Source of the DNA: Candidatus Thioglobus autotrophicus
GTDB lineage: Bacteria > Pseudomonadota > Gammaproteobacteria > PS1 > Pseudothioglobaceae
Length of the DNA: 64,000 nucleotides
NCBI RefSeq assembly: GCF_001293165.1
Contig: NZ_CP010552.1
Span: forward strand, 1,426,001 to 1,490,000
Direction: 5' to 3'
The translations under genes and the position numbers were made by a program. Of the stretch, positions 33,289 through 43,834 are shown piece by piece. Every line of letters starts with the position of its first letter. The stretch's first letter is position 1. Below the pieces are notes generated by a model. The model was not told the DNA's origin. It made no database searches and saw only the letters and a program-made list of their open reading frames with translations.

Positions 33289-34104
33289 ATGTTAATAAAT
33301 TTTACAAAAATGCACGGGCTTGGCAACGACTTTATGGTGGTTGACAATACCAGTGGCAATATAAATTTTAGGGCTGAGCAAATCACCCGCCTAGCTGATC
33401 GGCATTTTGGCGTGGGCTTCGATCAGTTACTTGTTGTGGAGTCAAGCACCTCTCCCGGCGTTGATTTTCGCTATATTATTTATAATGCAGACGGCTCTGA
33501 AGTATCTCAGTGTGGCAATGGTGCTCGTTGTTTTGCTCGTTTCGTTACTCAAAAAGGCCTAACGAATCGTAATCCTATTGTTGTAGAAACCCACTCTAGT
33601 GTTATCACTTTGCAAATTAATACAGATAAGACAGTGCGAGTGGATATGGGTAAGCCGAGCTTTGAGCTGGCCAGTATTCCATTGGTTGCACCTGAGGTTC
33701 AGCCTAGTTATGATATCGAGGGTTTTGAGATGGGCGTTTTATCGATGGGCAATCCTCATTGCGTTTTGCTCGTTAAAGATTTTTCAACAGTGAATGTTGA
33801 GCGTATTGCAACACAAGTGCAAAATAGCAAGGTCTTGCCAGACCAAGCCAATATTGGCTTTATGCAAATTATTAATCGCCATGAGATTAATTTACGCGTT
33901 TATGAGCGCGGCTCTGGTGAAACCCTAGCTTGCGGAAGTGGTGCGTGCGCTGCTGTTGTATACGGAGTTGAGCAAGGCTTATTAGATGAAAACGTTTGCG
34001 TACATCTCACTGGAGGCGATGCAAACATTGAATATCAAAAAGGTGGTGCGGTATTTTTATCCGGTCCTGCTGAATTTGTCTTTGAAGCTCAAGTGAGTCT
34101 CTAG
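33289..34104 (+). CDS. dapF: Diaminopimelate epimerase
   Basis: From ATG 33289 the 271-residue product opens [19 protein letters not shown], the family start. The two catalytic cysteines lie in QCGNGARC (near 75) and LACGSGACA (near 215), acting as general acid and base to convert LL- to meso-diaminopimelate for lysine and peptidoglycan. A GTG 18 bases upstream is possible but less likely. The gene converges on apaH with a four-base overlap of stop regions. lysA or xerC neighbours are absent. Confidence 0.95.
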   Translation: MLINFTKMHGLGNDFMVVDNTSGNINFRAEQITRLADRHFGVGFDQLLVVESSTSPGVDFRYIIYNADGSEVSQCGNGARCFARFVTQKGLTNRNPIVVETHSSVITLQINTDKTVRVDMGKPSFELASIPLVAPEVQPSYDIEGFEMGVLSMGNPHCVLLVKDFSTVNVERIATQVQNSKVLPDQANIGFMQIINRHEINLRVYERGSGETLACGSGACAAVVYGVEQGLLDENVCVHLTGGDANIEYQKGGAVFLSGPAEFVFEAQVSL

Positions 34105-34898
34105 CAGTCTACAGAAAATATTTTTTGGTCTGATTGTCTAATAGCGCTTAAACGTCCGCCCCAGATACAACCGTGATCCATTGGAAAAATATGCTCTTGC
34201 TCAACATTGGCGAGTGTAGACCAGTGGCCAAAAAAGATATCTGTGTCTTTTAATAATCGATTTTCATGCATAAACCATGCTTTGTAGCCACTAGGTGCTT
34301 GATCAAAATTTAGCTTATGGGCAAATTCTAACTGACCATTGGCCTTGCAAAAGCGCATTCGCATCAAAGCGTTAATGGTATATCGACATTGCTCAAGTTC
34401 GCTCAAATTAGCATGCCAAGTATCTGGTTGATTGTGGTACATTTTTGTTAAAAAATCGCCTAAATTTTCACTTTGTAAATGTTTTTGAACTAAAGATGAT
34501 CGCTCTAATACAGTCTTCTTATCCCAATTTGGCGGAATACCTGCATGAACCATTAGGGCGTCATTCTCATTAATAACAAGCGGCTGTTGGGCTAAAAATT
34601 CTAACAAATGTTTAGCATTTTTTGCACCCAGGACATCTGTAAAAGTATCCTTATTATTAGCCTTAACTTTACCAAAGGCACAAGCTAATAAATGAAAATC
34701 ATGATTGCCTAAAACCATAGAAGTGTTGTCAGTATGAGCTTTAATAAAGGCTAGAGTTTCTAAAGACTTATTGCCGCGATTAACAACATCGCCTAGAAAA
34801 AAAATTCGATCCTTGTCTAAGGAGAAGTTAACTTTTTTTAACAAGTGTTGTAGTGAATCGTAACAACCTTGAACATCGCCAATTAGGTAGTTAGCCAT
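34101..34898 (-). CDS. apaH: Bis(5'-nucleosyl)-tetraphosphatase, symmetrical
   Basis: The 265-residue metallophosphoesterase has the motifs [33 protein letters not shown] and MVHAGIPP in order. It splits Ap4A to two ADP and can remove Np4 caps from RNA. Its start overlaps the stop of apaG by one base; pdxA, rsmA, apaG and apaH form the classical operon. Confidence 0.96.
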   Translation of the reverse strand: MANYLIGDVQGCYDSLQHLLKKVNFSLDKDRIFFLGDVVNRGNKSLETLAFIKAHTDNTSMVLGNHDFHLLACAFGKVKANNKDTFTDVLGAKNAKHLLEFLAQQPLVINENDALMVHAGIPPNWDKKTVLERSSLVQKHLQSENLGDFLTKMYHNQPDTWHANLSELEQCRYTINALMRMRFCKANGQLEFAHKLNFDQAPSGYKAWFMHENRLLKDTDIFFGHWSTLANVEQEHIFPMDHGCIWGGRLSAIRQSDQKIFSVDC

Positions 34899-35269
34899 TA
34901 ATGTAGAGTGTAAGGCTCACTTAAAATAAATTCAGGAATTTCTGCCTCGAAACGCTCTCCTTCATCGCTTACCATACCATAAGCACCTTTCATGGTTCCT
35001 GTGGCGGTTTTGATCACTGAGCCTGATGAATATTGATAAGACTCTCCAGGCATTAAATGAGGCTGTTGACCGATTACACCCTCACCAATCACATCTTCAA
35101 CATGACCTGTTTCATCTTGAATGCGCCAATGTCGAGTAAGTAGCTGGGCGCCAACTAAACCTTGATTGACAATGGTAATGGTATAGGCAAATGTATACTG
35201 ATTAACAGCAGCACTTGACTGCTCTTCAATAAAGCTTACTTGAACGTCAATTTTGATCTTGTTTTTCAT
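34898..35269 (-). CDS. apaG: ApaG domain protein
   Basis: The 123-residue product has the fibronectin-III-like ApaG fold with YTITIVNQGLVGAQLLTRHW, GEGVIGQQPHLMPGESYQYSSG and the G-x-M-x-G-x-Y end of the family. Its role in bacteria is unclear, but it may bind pyrophosphate-containing ligands. It overlaps rsmA by 23 bases and apaH by one base, so it is translationally coupled to both. Confidence 0.95.
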   Translation of the reverse strand: MKNKIKIDVQVSFIEEQSSAAVNQYTFAYTITIVNQGLVGAQLLTRHWRIQDETGHVEDVIGEGVIGQQPHLMPGESYQYSSGSVIKTATGTMKGAYGMVSDEGERFEAEIPEFILSEPYTLH

Positions 35270-36035
35270 AATCTTGAGTTAAGGTGATAAAGGCATTAAT
35301 ATCAAGCATTTCAGCACGCTGAGAAAGGTCAATGCTGGTCTGTTCTTGGGTTATTAATGATTTTAAACAATTTCTAAGTGTTTTTCTACGATGAGCGAAA
35401 GCTGCTTTTACAACTTTTTCAAATAGCTTGATATTATCCACCTTGCAAGTTTTAAGAGGGGTTAAGTAAACAATGGCGGAGTCCACTTTTGGCGCTGGAT
35501 CAAATGATTCTGGCGGTACAACAAAAATTAACTCCACCTCAAAAAATGCTTGCATCATCACACTTAAGCGCCCGTAAATCTTAGAGCCATGAGTGGCTGA
35601 CATTCTTTCTACTACTTCTTTTTGCAGCATGAAGGTCATGTCAATAACCTTGTCTCGATGCTCCAGCAGATGAAACAAAATAGGTGAGGAGATGTTGTAA
35701 GGTAGATTGCCCACCACTCTAATCGGTGGGTGAAATAAATCAAGATCAAAGTTAAGCGCATCACCTTGATGAATAACCAGATTAGGCTTGTTGTAACTAT
35801 TTAATATTTCGATTAAATCCCGGTCGATTTCAATCACGTTAAGTTGGTCCACTCGATCTAGCAGGGGTAGTGTCATAGCGCCTTGTCCAGGGCCAATTTC
35901 TAGTAAATTGTCCTCTCGCTTAGGCGCAATGGTGGCAACAATTTGATCAATAATTTTCTGATCAGTCAAAAAGTTTTGACCAAAACGTTTGCGCGCTTTA
36001 TGCTTTTTAGATGTGTCTGTGCGTTTCTCAGCCAT
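35247..36035 (-). CDS. rsmA: 16S rRNA dimethyladenosine transferase
   Basis: The 262-residue product has ARKRFGQNFL (SAM-binding start), LEIGPGQGAMTLPLL (motif I) and VGNLPYNISSPILF (the N-L-P-Y catalytic motif). It dimethylates A1518 and A1519 of 16S rRNA in late 30S assembly. ATG 36033-36035 overlaps the pdxA end by eight bases; an ATG 27 bases further upstream is also possible. Confidence 0.95.
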   Translation of the reverse strand: MAEKRTDTSKKHKARKRFGQNFLTDQKIIDQIVATIAPKREDNLLEIGPGQGAMTLPLLDRVDQLNVIEIDRDLIEILNSYNKPNLVIHQGDALNFDLDLFHPPIRVVGNLPYNISSPILFHLLEHRDKVIDMTFMLQKEVVERMSATHGSKIYGRLSVMMQAFFEVELIFVVPPESFDPAPKVDSAIVYLTPLKTCKVDNIKLFEKVVKAAFAHRRKTLRNCLKSLITQEQTSIDLSQRAEMLDINAFITLTQDYEKQDQN

Positions 36036-36990
36036 GCTTTTTATCAATAAAATCTTGTGCATATTCTAACGCAGTATTCAAACTTCCTAGGCTAATATTG
36101 CCACTACCCGCTAATGATAAAGCCGTGCCATGATCAACCGAGGTACGAATAAACGGCAAGCCCAGGGTGATATTGACCGCCTTCTTAAAGCCCAATGTTT
36201 TAAGCACTGGTAAACCTTGATCATGATACATACTAAGCACACAATCAACCCCTTTAAGCGCGTCAACGGTAAAAGCAGTATCGGCAGGCACGCTGCCCAC
36301 TAGGTTAAAACCCTGTTGATTAAGTTGTCGAATAAGTGGGTTAATAATTTCAATCTCTTCCATACCTAGACAACCATCTTCACCCGCATGAGGGTTAAGT
36401 CCGCAAACAACAATTCGTGGATTGCTAATACCGTAACCTTCTAATGATTGATGAATAATGCGAATGGTCTTTTCTAAAGAGGCTGGTTTAATATTTTGAG
36501 CAACCTGAGAAAGAGGTAGGTGGGTTGTTGCAAGCGCGACACGCAAGCCTTTGGTGGCTAACATCATCACTGTTTGATCTGTATTTGATAATGAGGCCAG
36601 ATATTCTGTATGCCCAGTAAAAGTAGGGTCAATAGTATTAATAATACCTTTGTGAATAGGGCCTGTAACCAGCGCTTCGCATTGATTTGTTAGGCAAAAG
36701 TCAGTCGCCTTATCCAAAGTGTTAAGTACATATTGAGCGTTCCCAGCATTTAAAGCGCCAACCTCAACCGAGCCATTTGCTTTAATAGGGTAAACACATA
36801 GCTGGCTTTTGCCTAAAATTTTGTCAGACTCAACAATTTTGAGTGGTAAATTTAGTATTTTTGCACGTTTTAATAAAATGTCAGGATCTGAAAAAACCAA
36901 TAGATTTTTGACTGGTTTTTTTTGGGCATGAATAATAGCCAAGTCTGGCCCAATTCCACCAGGTTCTCCTGGGGTGAATGCAATCGTCAT
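36028..36990 (-). CDS. pdxA: 4-hydroxythreonine-4-phosphate dehydrogenase
   Basis: The 320-residue product has the PdxA start FTPGEPGGIGPDLA, the metal-binding His residues in VTGPIHKG, GHTEYLA and CGLNPHAGEDG, and the MYHDQGLPVLK motif. It oxidises 4-phosphohydroxy-threonine in pyridoxal phosphate synthesis. It is the first gene of the pdxA-rsmA-apaG-apaH operon. surA and lptD, usually upstream, have moved to 48.9-52.0 kb. An AT-rich gap of 231 bases, with an inverted repeat cttatatta/taatatataag near 37018, separates it from the divergent efflux genes. Confidence 0.95.
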   Translation of the reverse strand: MTIAFTPGEPGGIGPDLAIIHAQKKPVKNLLVFSDPDILLKRAKILNLPLKIVESDKILGKSQLCVYPIKANGSVEVGALNAGNAQYVLNTLDKATDFCLTNQCEALVTGPIHKGIINTIDPTFTGHTEYLASLSNTDQTVMMLATKGLRVALATTHLPLSQVAQNIKPASLEKTIRIIHQSLEGYGISNPRIVVCGLNPHAGEDGCLGMEEIEIINPLIRQLNQQGFNLVGSVPADTAFTVDALKGVDCVLSMYHDQGLPVLKTLGFKKAVNITLGLPFIRTSVDHGTALSLAGSGNISLGSLNTALEYAQDFIDKKHG

Positions 36991-37221
36991 TTATAACATA
37001 AATTAGTGAAATTAATAACTTATATTATAGTGTTAATATATAAGAAAAATTTTATATACTGGAATATTTTTCTATCTATATAAAATAATTAAAAATCAAT
37101 TAGTTATGATAATTTAAAAGAGTTTCTTAGTTATTTAAATTAAATAATAAACACAAGCAAAATGATTCCTATAAAATTCGGATTAATAATAATAATATTC
37201 ATACTAAAAAACAGGTTAACT

Positions 37222-38370
37222 ATGCGCTTCACAATTACACCTTTAGTCACATCAGTTTTACTCATATTTTCACTACCTTCGCACGCTCAAATTATTAATC
37301 AAAATGCCAGTAGTTTTGATTCGGTTTACAACATTCAAACAGTTAGCGGCATGTCGTTAGATAAAAGAGCGCTTTTAGGTGGTGCGGTAGTTTCTTCATC
37401 TCAGGTTAATTTATCTGCACAAGTATCTGGCGATGTGTTGAATGTTAACGGCCGTGAAGGCGATATGTTTTCAAAAGGCTCAACCATCGTAATTCTAGAG
37501 CAAGAGTCTATTCAAGCGCAGCGTGATTCTGCCTATGCTGAAATCGCCTCGGCTAATGAAGCTTTGAGAAATGCAGGCGTTCAATATTCTCAATCTATTG
37601 TTTCTCCTAATAGTGGCGGTATGCTAGGTGGTGTACCAGGTATGTTTTCTATGTTTACCGATCCAATGTTAAAAATGAGTGGACAAGGCAATCCTGAATT
37701 TGATAAATTTGCCAATAGAACCTCGAGATACACTACTTATCAGCAAGCTAAAAACAAATTAACTCAAGCAGAAAACAACCTAAAACAAATTGAGTCGCGT
37801 CTAAAAGATGCGAATGTTAGTGCGCCATTTGACGGTGTTATTGTTGCTAAATCGATTAATGAAGGTGATGTGGTTCAACCGGGTCAAACCTTGCTAAAAT
37901 TTGCCAATATTAAAGAGCTTCAGGTGGAGGTTAACATTCCATCAAGATTGGTCAGAAGCTTAAAGCTTAATAAAAACTATCGAGTAAAACTAGATATTGC
38001 CAATATTGTTGTTGATGCTAAATTAGCACAAATCTACCCAATTGCTGATAATGCCAAACACAGTGTCAAGGTTAAACTTGATTTGCCTGCCAACGTTCCA
38101 GTCTTGCCCGGCGCTTATGCTGAAGTTGAAATTTTCGAGACAGATTCGGGTGTGTTAACCCCTGTAGTGCCAGAAGTAGCCATTATGTGGCGCTCATCAT
38201 TACCAAGTGTTTTTGTTATTAATCCACTCACTAATAAAACCGAACTGCGCTTTATTCGCTTAGGTGAACAAGTGGGCAAAGACAAGAAAAGTATTTTATC
38301 AGGTTTGAAAATTGGCGAAAAGATCGTCGCCAATCCAAATATTCTAATGGTTTCAGGAATGAGTATTTAA
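37222..38370 (+). CDS. RND efflux periplasmic adaptor
   Basis: From ATG 37222 (AGG seven bases upstream) the 382-residue product has a signal peptide (RFTITPLVTSVLLIFSLPSHA), a biotinyl-lipoyl-like split domain (VSGDVLNVNGREGDMFSKG and the matching VSAPFDGVIVAKSINEGDVV), and an alpha-hairpin of about 115 residues with an unusual Met/Gly/Phe-rich tip (MLGGVPGMFSMF). Beta-barrel and membrane-proximal parts follow. This is the HlyD/AcrA-type adaptor that bridges pump and outer-membrane channel. The pump gene follows after 10 bases; no TolC-type gene is nearby. Met-rich tips can bind metals, but drug export is equally possible. Confidence 0.9.
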   Translation: MRFTITPLVTSVLLIFSLPSHAQIINQNASSFDSVYNIQTVSGMSLDKRALLGGAVVSSSQVNLSAQVSGDVLNVNGREGDMFSKGSTIVILEQESIQAQRDSAYAEIASANEALRNAGVQYSQSIVSPNSGGMLGGVPGMFSMFTDPMLKMSGQGNPEFDKFANRTSRYTTYQQAKNKLTQAENNLKQIESRLKDANVSAPFDGVIVAKSINEGDVVQPGQTLLKFANIKELQVEVNIPSRLVRSLKLNKNYRVKLDIANIVVDAKLAQIYPIADNAKHSVKVKLDLPANVPVLPGAYAEVEIFETDSGVLTPVVPEVAIMWRSSLPSVFVINPLTNKTELRFIRLGEQVGKDKKSILSGLKIGEKIVANPNILMVSGMSI

Positions 38371-38380
38371 TTTAACACTT

Positions 38381-41300
38381 ATGTCAAACAACAATACAAA
38401 CAATAACGATGAGATAGATTTAGGTATTGCTGGAAAGCTAACCAAAGCCTTTATTACCTCTCCACTATCAATCATTATCTTTTTCGCCATGTTGGGTGCG
38501 GGTATTATTGGTCTGATTTCGACACCTCGACAAGAAGATCCGCAAATTTCAGTTCCTTTAATTGATCTATTTGTTGAATACCCGGGCGCCTCTTCAGAAG
38601 AGGTTTCTAATATTGTCGTAAAGCCACTAGAGCGCCTAATGTCACAAATTTTAGGTGCTAAACACGTCTACTCGGTGAGTGACAAAGGACAAGGTATTAT
38701 CACGGTTGAGTTTGATGTCGGTCAAGACATGAACGCATCAATTATCAAGGTTCGCGACAAAATGCTGGCCAACCTTGACTTTATGCCACCTGGGGCAAGA
38801 AAGCCACTTATCAAGCCTAAAGAAATTGATGACGTGCCCATTATTAATCTAACCCTATGGTCTAAATCGTTAGATGATGGACAACTACGCTCACTGGGTT
38901 TGGAGCTGATTCAACAATTAGAAAAAGTAAAAGATACGAATAACGGCTTTATTGTCGGTGGTCGTAAGGAAATTTTTCATATTGATGCTTACCCAGGTCG
39001 CTTAGCCGGCTACGGTGTTTCCATTCAACAAATAGCAGGTACTGTTGGTAATGCCAATGTTCGCGAGCATACGGGAAATATTGAGCTAAATGGCTACAAC
39101 ATGGAAGTTTACTCAGGTGACTTCTTTACCAAGGTTGAAGATATTGAAAACTTAGTGGTCGCTATTAACGATGGAAAGCCTATCTATATTAGAGATGTTG
39201 CTGATGTTTATTATGCGCCAGAAGACACTGAGCATATGGTCAGCTATTACACAGGAAAGGCCAATAAAACTGGACAAAAAGCAACTGGTGAGCAAGCAGT
39301 AACCATTGCCATTGCCAAGAAATTTGGCTCGAATGGTGTTGCTGTTGCTGAAAACATTTTAGCCAAAGTGGAAGAGTTAAAAGGGCGATTGATTCCCGAT
39401 AACGTGGAAGTAGTCGTTACTCGAAATTATGGTAAATCTGCAAAGGATAAGGTTAATGCCTTAATTAAGAAGTTGTTTATTGCAACTGGCGCGGTCACTG
39501 TGTTAGTTTGGTTTGCACTAGGTGTTCGTCCAGCTATCGTCGTGACTTTGGTTATTCCAGTGGTGTTATTAATGACAATTTTCTCCGCTTGGATCCTGGG
39601 TATGACCATCGACCGAGTTAGTTTATTTGCGCTTATTTTCTCTATTGGTATCTTGGTAGATGACGCTATTGTGGTCACTGAAAATATTTATAGACGCTGG
39701 CTAATTGATAATAAAATTACCATTGGCACAGCGATTGATGCAGTGCGTGAAGTGGGTAATCCTACGATTTTAGCAACCTTTACCGTTGTTGCAGCATTGG
39801 TGCCAATGGCAGCAGTGAGTGGTATGATGGGGCCTTACATGGCGCCAATTCCTGTATTAGGCTCAGTAGCAATGATGTTCTCATTATTTGCCGCCTTTGT
39901 ATTTACGCCATACTTCATTATGAAGTTTGTTCCACCTTTAAATGTCTTGCATAAGATGCATGAAAAGGAGGAAAAAGAAGCCAAAGTCATGTACGCTTTT
40001 TATCATTCAACCATTTCTAAATTGTTCAATAAAGCCACTTACGGCTGGAGCTTTTTATTGGGGCTGGTGGTTACATTCTTTTTAGCCATGTCGATGTTTT
40101 ACACAACAGCCGTCCCCGTTAAAATGCTACCACTCGACAATAAATCAGAATTTGGTGTGGTGCTAGATATGCCAGATGGTACTTCTTTATCGGATACTGC
40201 TTCAACGTTGCACTTGATGGCTCAAGAGCTTCGTAGTGTGCCTGAGGTTATTGATATTCAAGCTTATTCAGGAACAGCCAAACCTTTTGATTTTAATGGC
40301 TTGGTTAGGCACTCGTATTTACGCCAATCTTCATCTGTTGGCGAACTTCAAATCCAACTGGCAGAAAAAGCAGATCGTTCGCGCTCTAGCCATGAAATCG
40401 CCCTTGAAGCTCGCGGACTATTAAAAGCAATAGCAGAAAGAGCTGGTGCAGATTACGCTGTGGTTGAAATGCCACCCGGCCCGCCAGTTCTTAGACCGGT
40501 AGTAGCTGAAGTTTATGGTCCAGACAAAGAGACGCGTCGAAAACTGGCTAACGATCTAACAGAATTATTTATTGAATCTGGCACTATGGCGGATATTGAT
40601 AACTTAATACGTGACGAATACCCAGTGATTGATTTTCAAGTGGATACAGCTAAAGCGTCAAGATTTGGTGTTAGTGTTATGACTATTAAAGAAACACTAG
40701 CTATGGCTATGAGTAGTTTTAATGTCGGTACGATTCGTTTGAAAAATGCCTTAGAGCCTTCGCGTATTTGTTTGCAAGTTCCTCTAACAAAACGCTCTCA
40801 GCTTTCTTATTTAACACAACTTCCTGTGCCGTCTCAGCATGGTAGCATGATTCCTATCTCTGAGTTGGGATCGTTTAGTTATAAAAAACAAGATGATCTT
40901 ATTTACCATAAAGATTTGTCAGACGTTGAGTATGTATTAGGTGAGCCTATTGGTCGCTTAAGTGCGCCAATTTACGCTATGTTTGCAGTTGATGATTTAC
41001 TACTTAAATATCAGACATTAGACGGTACACAGCTCCAAGGTGAATATCTAGGTCCACCAAAAAATCAAAATATTCCGGGTTTTGAATGGGCTGGCGAATG
41101 GACGGTAACCTTCGAAACATTCCGTGACATGGGTATGGCGTTTGGCGTTGCCTTAGTGGTAATCTACATGCTGGTTGTCTGGCAGTTTGGTAACTTTATT
41201 ATTCCAGCGGTTATCATGGCGCCAATCCCCTTAACACTTTTAGGTATTGTGCCTGGACATTGGTTATTAGGTGCGGAGTTTACCGCAACCTCTATGATTG

Positions 41301-41830
41301 GCTGGATTGCTCTAGCTGGTATTATTGTACGTAATTCTATTCTTTTGGTTGATTTCACTGTGCAAGAATACGCCAAAGGTACGCCGTTTTTTGATGCTGT
41401 TATTAATTCATGTGCATCAAGAACTAGACCAATCATGATTACTGCATTTGCATTAGTGGGCGGTTCAAGTGTTATCTTGTCAGATCCTATTTTCCAGGGA
41501 ATGGCTATTTCACTGTTGTTTGGCGTGCTAGTTTCAACCATCCTAACACTGATTGTAATTCCACTAGGAACTTTGTCAGCTGGCGAAGAGTCTTGTCGAA
41601 ATATTGCAGTGAACATGGGCTTGTTGCCAGGAGATGCGGATTCAGACGCCAAGTACAATGTCCATAAAGAGGAAAAGTCTAAAAGTAGTCGAAAGACTAC
41701 TGATCCTAAAAATTGGATTAAGACTGCGTTAGCCAAAAAATCCAAGAAGTCAGATGCTGCCAAAGGGTCTGAGGATGAAAAGATTGATACTAACGGTTTG
41801 CTTAAAAAAGAAGATAAAAACGACTTGTAA
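38381..41830 (+). CDS. RND-family efflux permease
   Basis: The 1149-residue product is an AcrB-fold trimeric transporter, with TM helices at about 25-45, 360-540, 555-580 and 890-1060 and two large periplasmic loops. TM4 carries GILVDDAIVVTENIY, with the paired Asp residues of the proton relay. The C-terminal 80 residues are a highly charged cytosolic tail rich in Lys, Ser and Asp that most RND pumps lack. The sequence groups with heavy-metal or unassigned RND pumps rather than classic AcrB: TAVPVKMLPLDNKSEF opens the second periplasmic domain, as in multidrug-like HAE3 forms. A double hairpin and terminator follow. Confidence 0.9.
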   Translation: MSNNNTNNNDEIDLGIAGKLTKAFITSPLSIIIFFAMLGAGIIGLISTPRQEDPQISVPLIDLFVEYPGASSEEVSNIVVKPLERLMSQILGAKHVYSVSDKGQGIITVEFDVGQDMNASIIKVRDKMLANLDFMPPGARKPLIKPKEIDDVPIINLTLWSKSLDDGQLRSLGLELIQQLEKVKDTNNGFIVGGRKEIFHIDAYPGRLAGYGVSIQQIAGTVGNANVREHTGNIELNGYNMEVYSGDFFTKVEDIENLVVAINDGKPIYIRDVADVYYAPEDTEHMVSYYTGKANKTGQKATGEQAVTIAIAKKFGSNGVAVAENILAKVEELKGRLIPDNVEVVVTRNYGKSAKDKVNALIKKLFIATGAVTVLVWFALGVRPAIVVTLVIPVVLLMTIFSAWILGMTIDRVSLFALIFSIGILVDDAIVVTENIYRRWLIDNKITIGTAIDAVREVGNPTILATFTVVAALVPMAAVSGMMGPYMAPIPVLGSVAMMFSLFAAFVFTPYFIMKFVPPLNVLHKMHEKEEKEAKVMYAFYHSTISKLFNKATYGWSFLLGLVVTFFLAMSMFYTTAVPVKMLPLDNKSEFGVVLDMPDGTSLSDTASTLHLMAQELRSVPEVIDIQAYSGTAKPFDFNGLVRHSYLRQSSSVGELQIQLAEKADRSRSSHEIALEARGLLKAIAERAGADYAVVEMPPGPPVLRPVVAEVYGPDKETRRKLANDLTELFIESGTMADIDNLIRDEYPVIDFQVDTAKASRFGVSVMTIKETLAMAMSSFNVGTIRLKNALEPSRICLQVPLTKRSQLSYLTQLPVPSQHGSMIPISELGSFSYKKQDDLIYHKDLSDVEYVLGEPIGRLSAPIYAMFAVDDLLLKYQTLDGTQLQGEYLGPPKNQNIPGFEWAGEWTVTFETFRDMGMAFGVALVVIYMLVVWQFGNFIIPAVIMAPIPLTLLGIVPGHWLLGAEFTATSMIGWIALAGIIVRNSILLVDFTVQEYAKGTPFFDAVINSCASRTRPIMITAFALVGGSSVILSDPIFQGMAISLLFGVLVSTILTLIVIPLGTLSAGEESCRNIAVNMGLLPGDADSDAKYNVHKEEKSKSSRKTTDPKNWIKTALAKKSKKSDAAKGSEDEKIDTNGLLKKEDKNDL

Positions 41831-41870
41831 TCAATCAACTAGACTTGTTTAAGCGCAAGTCTTACATACA

Positions 41871-41900
41871 AAAATACCGACGTAAGTCGGTATTTTTTTT
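41871..41900 (+). terminator. Rho-independent terminator after RND operon
   Basis: AAAATACCGAC (41871-41881) and GTCGGTATTTT (41886-41896) form an 11-pair stem with a GTAA loop, then T run. A second hairpin, AGACTTG/CAAGTCT at about 41841-41862, precedes it. The A run on the left would let the structure also end leftward lipA-side transcription. Confidence 0.9.
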
Positions 41901-41920
41901 GTCATTTAAATAGGGTTTGG

Positions 41921-42886
41921 TTAGCGAATGGTTTCGCCTGCTGCTTGCAAATCTGCATGATAGGAAGAGCGCACCATAGGCCCACTGGCAACCTGTGAAA
42001 AGCCAAGCTCGGTAGCAATAACTTTATACTTTTCAAATTGGTCGGGATGAATATACGCTTCGACAGCTAAATGATGTTTGCTGGGCTGTAGGTATTGACC
42101 TAACGTTAGCATATCAACCTGATGTGCACGTAAATCTTTGAGCACGTCAATGACTTGTTTTTCACTCTCACCAACGCCGAGCATTAGCCCTGATTTGGTG
42201 GTCACGTTAGGGTGTTGCTGCTTAAAGGCTTTTAATAATTCAAGCGAGCACTCATAACTTGCGCCAGGACGGACTTTTGGATACAAACTTGGCACTGTCT
42301 CAAGATTATGATTAAACACGTCAGGAGGGCAAGATTCAAACACTTCTAGCGCTTTATCCACTCGTCCTCTAAAGTCTGGTGTTAATATTTCAATCTTAAC
42401 ATTGGGTGTACACTTTCTAACTGCATCAATACATTGTTTAAAATGAGTCGCACCGCCATCACGCAGATCATCGCGATCAACTGAAGTGATAACCACATAT
42501 TTAAGCTGCATTTTCTCAATGGTCTCAGCTAAATGCTCAGGTTCGTCAGTATCAAGTGCTTTAGGTTTGCCGTGTGCAACATCACAAAAAGGGCATCGGC
42601 GTGTGCAAATCTGGCCCATAATCATAAAGGTTGCAGTACCGTGGTTAAAGCATTCGCCCAAATTTGGACATTGCGCCTCTTCGCAAACCGTAAACAATCG
42701 CTGGTCTCTTAATGTATTTTTCAGTTGCTCTACTTTCGAGCCTCCCGGATGCTTAATGCGAATCCAGCTAGGCTTACGTAGAGCAGGGCGCTGTGAATCA
42801 GGTTTAATTCTTAAGCGCGATACTTTGGATTCACCCTTAAGGTGTTTGATATCAATGTCTTGTTTTAAGGCGGTATTATTGGGCAC
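41921..42886 (-). CDS. lipA: Lipoyl synthase
   Basis: The 321-residue radical-SAM enzyme has the cluster motif [13 protein letters not shown] near residue 92 and the auxiliary cluster ligands [12 protein letters not shown] near 68, plus the C-terminal [10 protein letters not shown] with its serine ligand. It inserts two sulfurs into protein-bound octanoyl groups. The start overlaps the end of lipB by 11 bases. The gene order ybeD-lipB-lipA matches E. coli. Confidence 0.97.
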   Translation of the reverse strand: MPNNTALKQDIDIKHLKGESKVSRLRIKPDSQRPALRKPSWIRIKHPGGSKVEQLKNTLRDQRLFTVCEEAQCPNLGECFNHGTATFMIMGQICTRRCPFCDVAHGKPKALDTDEPEHLAETIEKMQLKYVVITSVDRDDLRDGGATHFKQCIDAVRKCTPNVKIEILTPDFRGRVDKALEVFESCPPDVFNHNLETVPSLYPKVRPGASYECSLELLKAFKQQHPNVTTKSGLMLGVGESEKQVIDVLKDLRAHQVDMLTLGQYLQPSKHHLAVEAYIHPDQFEKYKVIATELGFSQVASGPMVRSSYHADLQAAGETIR

Positions 42887-43487
42887 GAGTAATATGATGA
42901 ATGAGCAGCTGGGTCAGCTGCTTAGCAACCTTGGAAAAATTAATCTTATTATCCGCTAAGTCTTGCATTTGTGTTACTTTCAATCCTTGATATCCACAAG
43001 GGTTAATTTGAGAGAATAATGCCAGGTCCATATCTATATTCAAACTTAAACCATGATAGGTTTTACCGTGTTTAACTTTGAGTCCTAGAGCTGCAATTTT
43101 GGCATGATTTACATAAACGCCAGGTGCGCCTTCTTCTAAGTGCGCTTGAATTTGATACAAGTCTAGCAACTCAATAATAGCAGACTCAATAATAGCGACC
43201 ATTTTTTTAACCCCAATTCCTAAGCGCTTTAAATCAATCAAACAATAGATTACCAGTTGCCCAGGGCCATGATAGGTAATTTGCCCGCCGCGATCAGTTT
43301 TAACAATAGGCATGCTCTCAATGTTTAGCTCATGCTCTGGTTTGCCTGCAATTCCTTGGGTAAAAACACCGGGGTGCTCTACAATCCATAATTCATCTTC
43401 AGTGTCTGTGGCGCGAGCATTAGTAAAGTCTTTCATGGCCTGCCAAGTGGGTAAATACGCTTGGACGCCTAGTTCAACTATTTTCAT
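42876..43487 (-). CDS. lipB: Octanoyl-ACP:protein octanoyltransferase
   Basis: The 203-residue product has the motifs [28 protein letters not shown] and [18 protein letters not shown], with the active Cys replaced region CGYQG near residue 168 where LipB uses Cys169 and Lys. It moves octanoyl from ACP to lipoyl domains for LipA. It lies six bases after the DUF493 gene. Confidence 0.96.
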   Translation of the reverse strand: MKIVELGVQAYLPTWQAMKDFTNARATDTEDELWIVEHPGVFTQGIAGKPEHELNIESMPIVKTDRGGQITYHGPGQLVIYCLIDLKRLGIGVKKMVAIIESAIIELLDLYQIQAHLEEGAPGVYVNHAKIAALGLKVKHGKTYHGLSLNIDMDLALFSQINPCGYQGLKVTQMQDLADNKINFSKVAKQLTQLLIHHITRAQ

Positions 43488-43493
43488 CTCAGT

Positions 43494-43772
43494 TTATAAA
43501 ACGTAGGCTACCAATTCGCAATCTTGCAATTCCTGATTCATTGCGTCTAGTTGCACTCGACTGGTGGCAATAATTTTAAGTGTAATGGAGACATAGCCGC
43601 CCTTAGAGCTGCTTTTAGAGCTAATATTATTAGGATGAATCTTATCCGCATGGCGCTCGACAATCGTACGCACAGTTAGGTGTAATTCGTCACAAGTTTT
43701 ACCAAAAACTTTAACAGAATAATCGCAAGGAAAATTCCATAATTCTTCAGAGCTTAAATTAGGTGTAGTCAT
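43494..43772 (-). CDS. ybeD: DUF493 (YbeD) family protein
   Basis: The 92-residue product has the ferredoxin-like DUF493 fold: ELWNFPCDYSVKVFG near the start, the SSKGGYVSITLKI strand and the L-x-C-E-L-V-x-Y-V-L end. The role of YbeD is not settled; it may regulate lipoate synthesis or bind an allosteric ligand. It heads the lipB-lipA run. The gap to the divergent MoxR gene is 62 bases and must hold both promoters. Confidence 0.92.
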   Translation of the reverse strand: MTTPNLSSEELWNFPCDYSVKVFGKTCDELHLTVRTIVERHADKIHPNNISSKSSSKGGYVSITLKIIATSRVQLDAMNQELQDCELVAYVL

Positions 43773-43834
43773 ATTAAGGGATTTTATCTTCTATTACGGT
43801 AGAATATGGCCAGTTTTCATTTTTTCAAGTTATT

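Noticed and set aside
41164-41838. Long open frame antisense to the RND permease end
   Set aside because: The RND frame has full family likeness; the antisense frame has none and no start signal.
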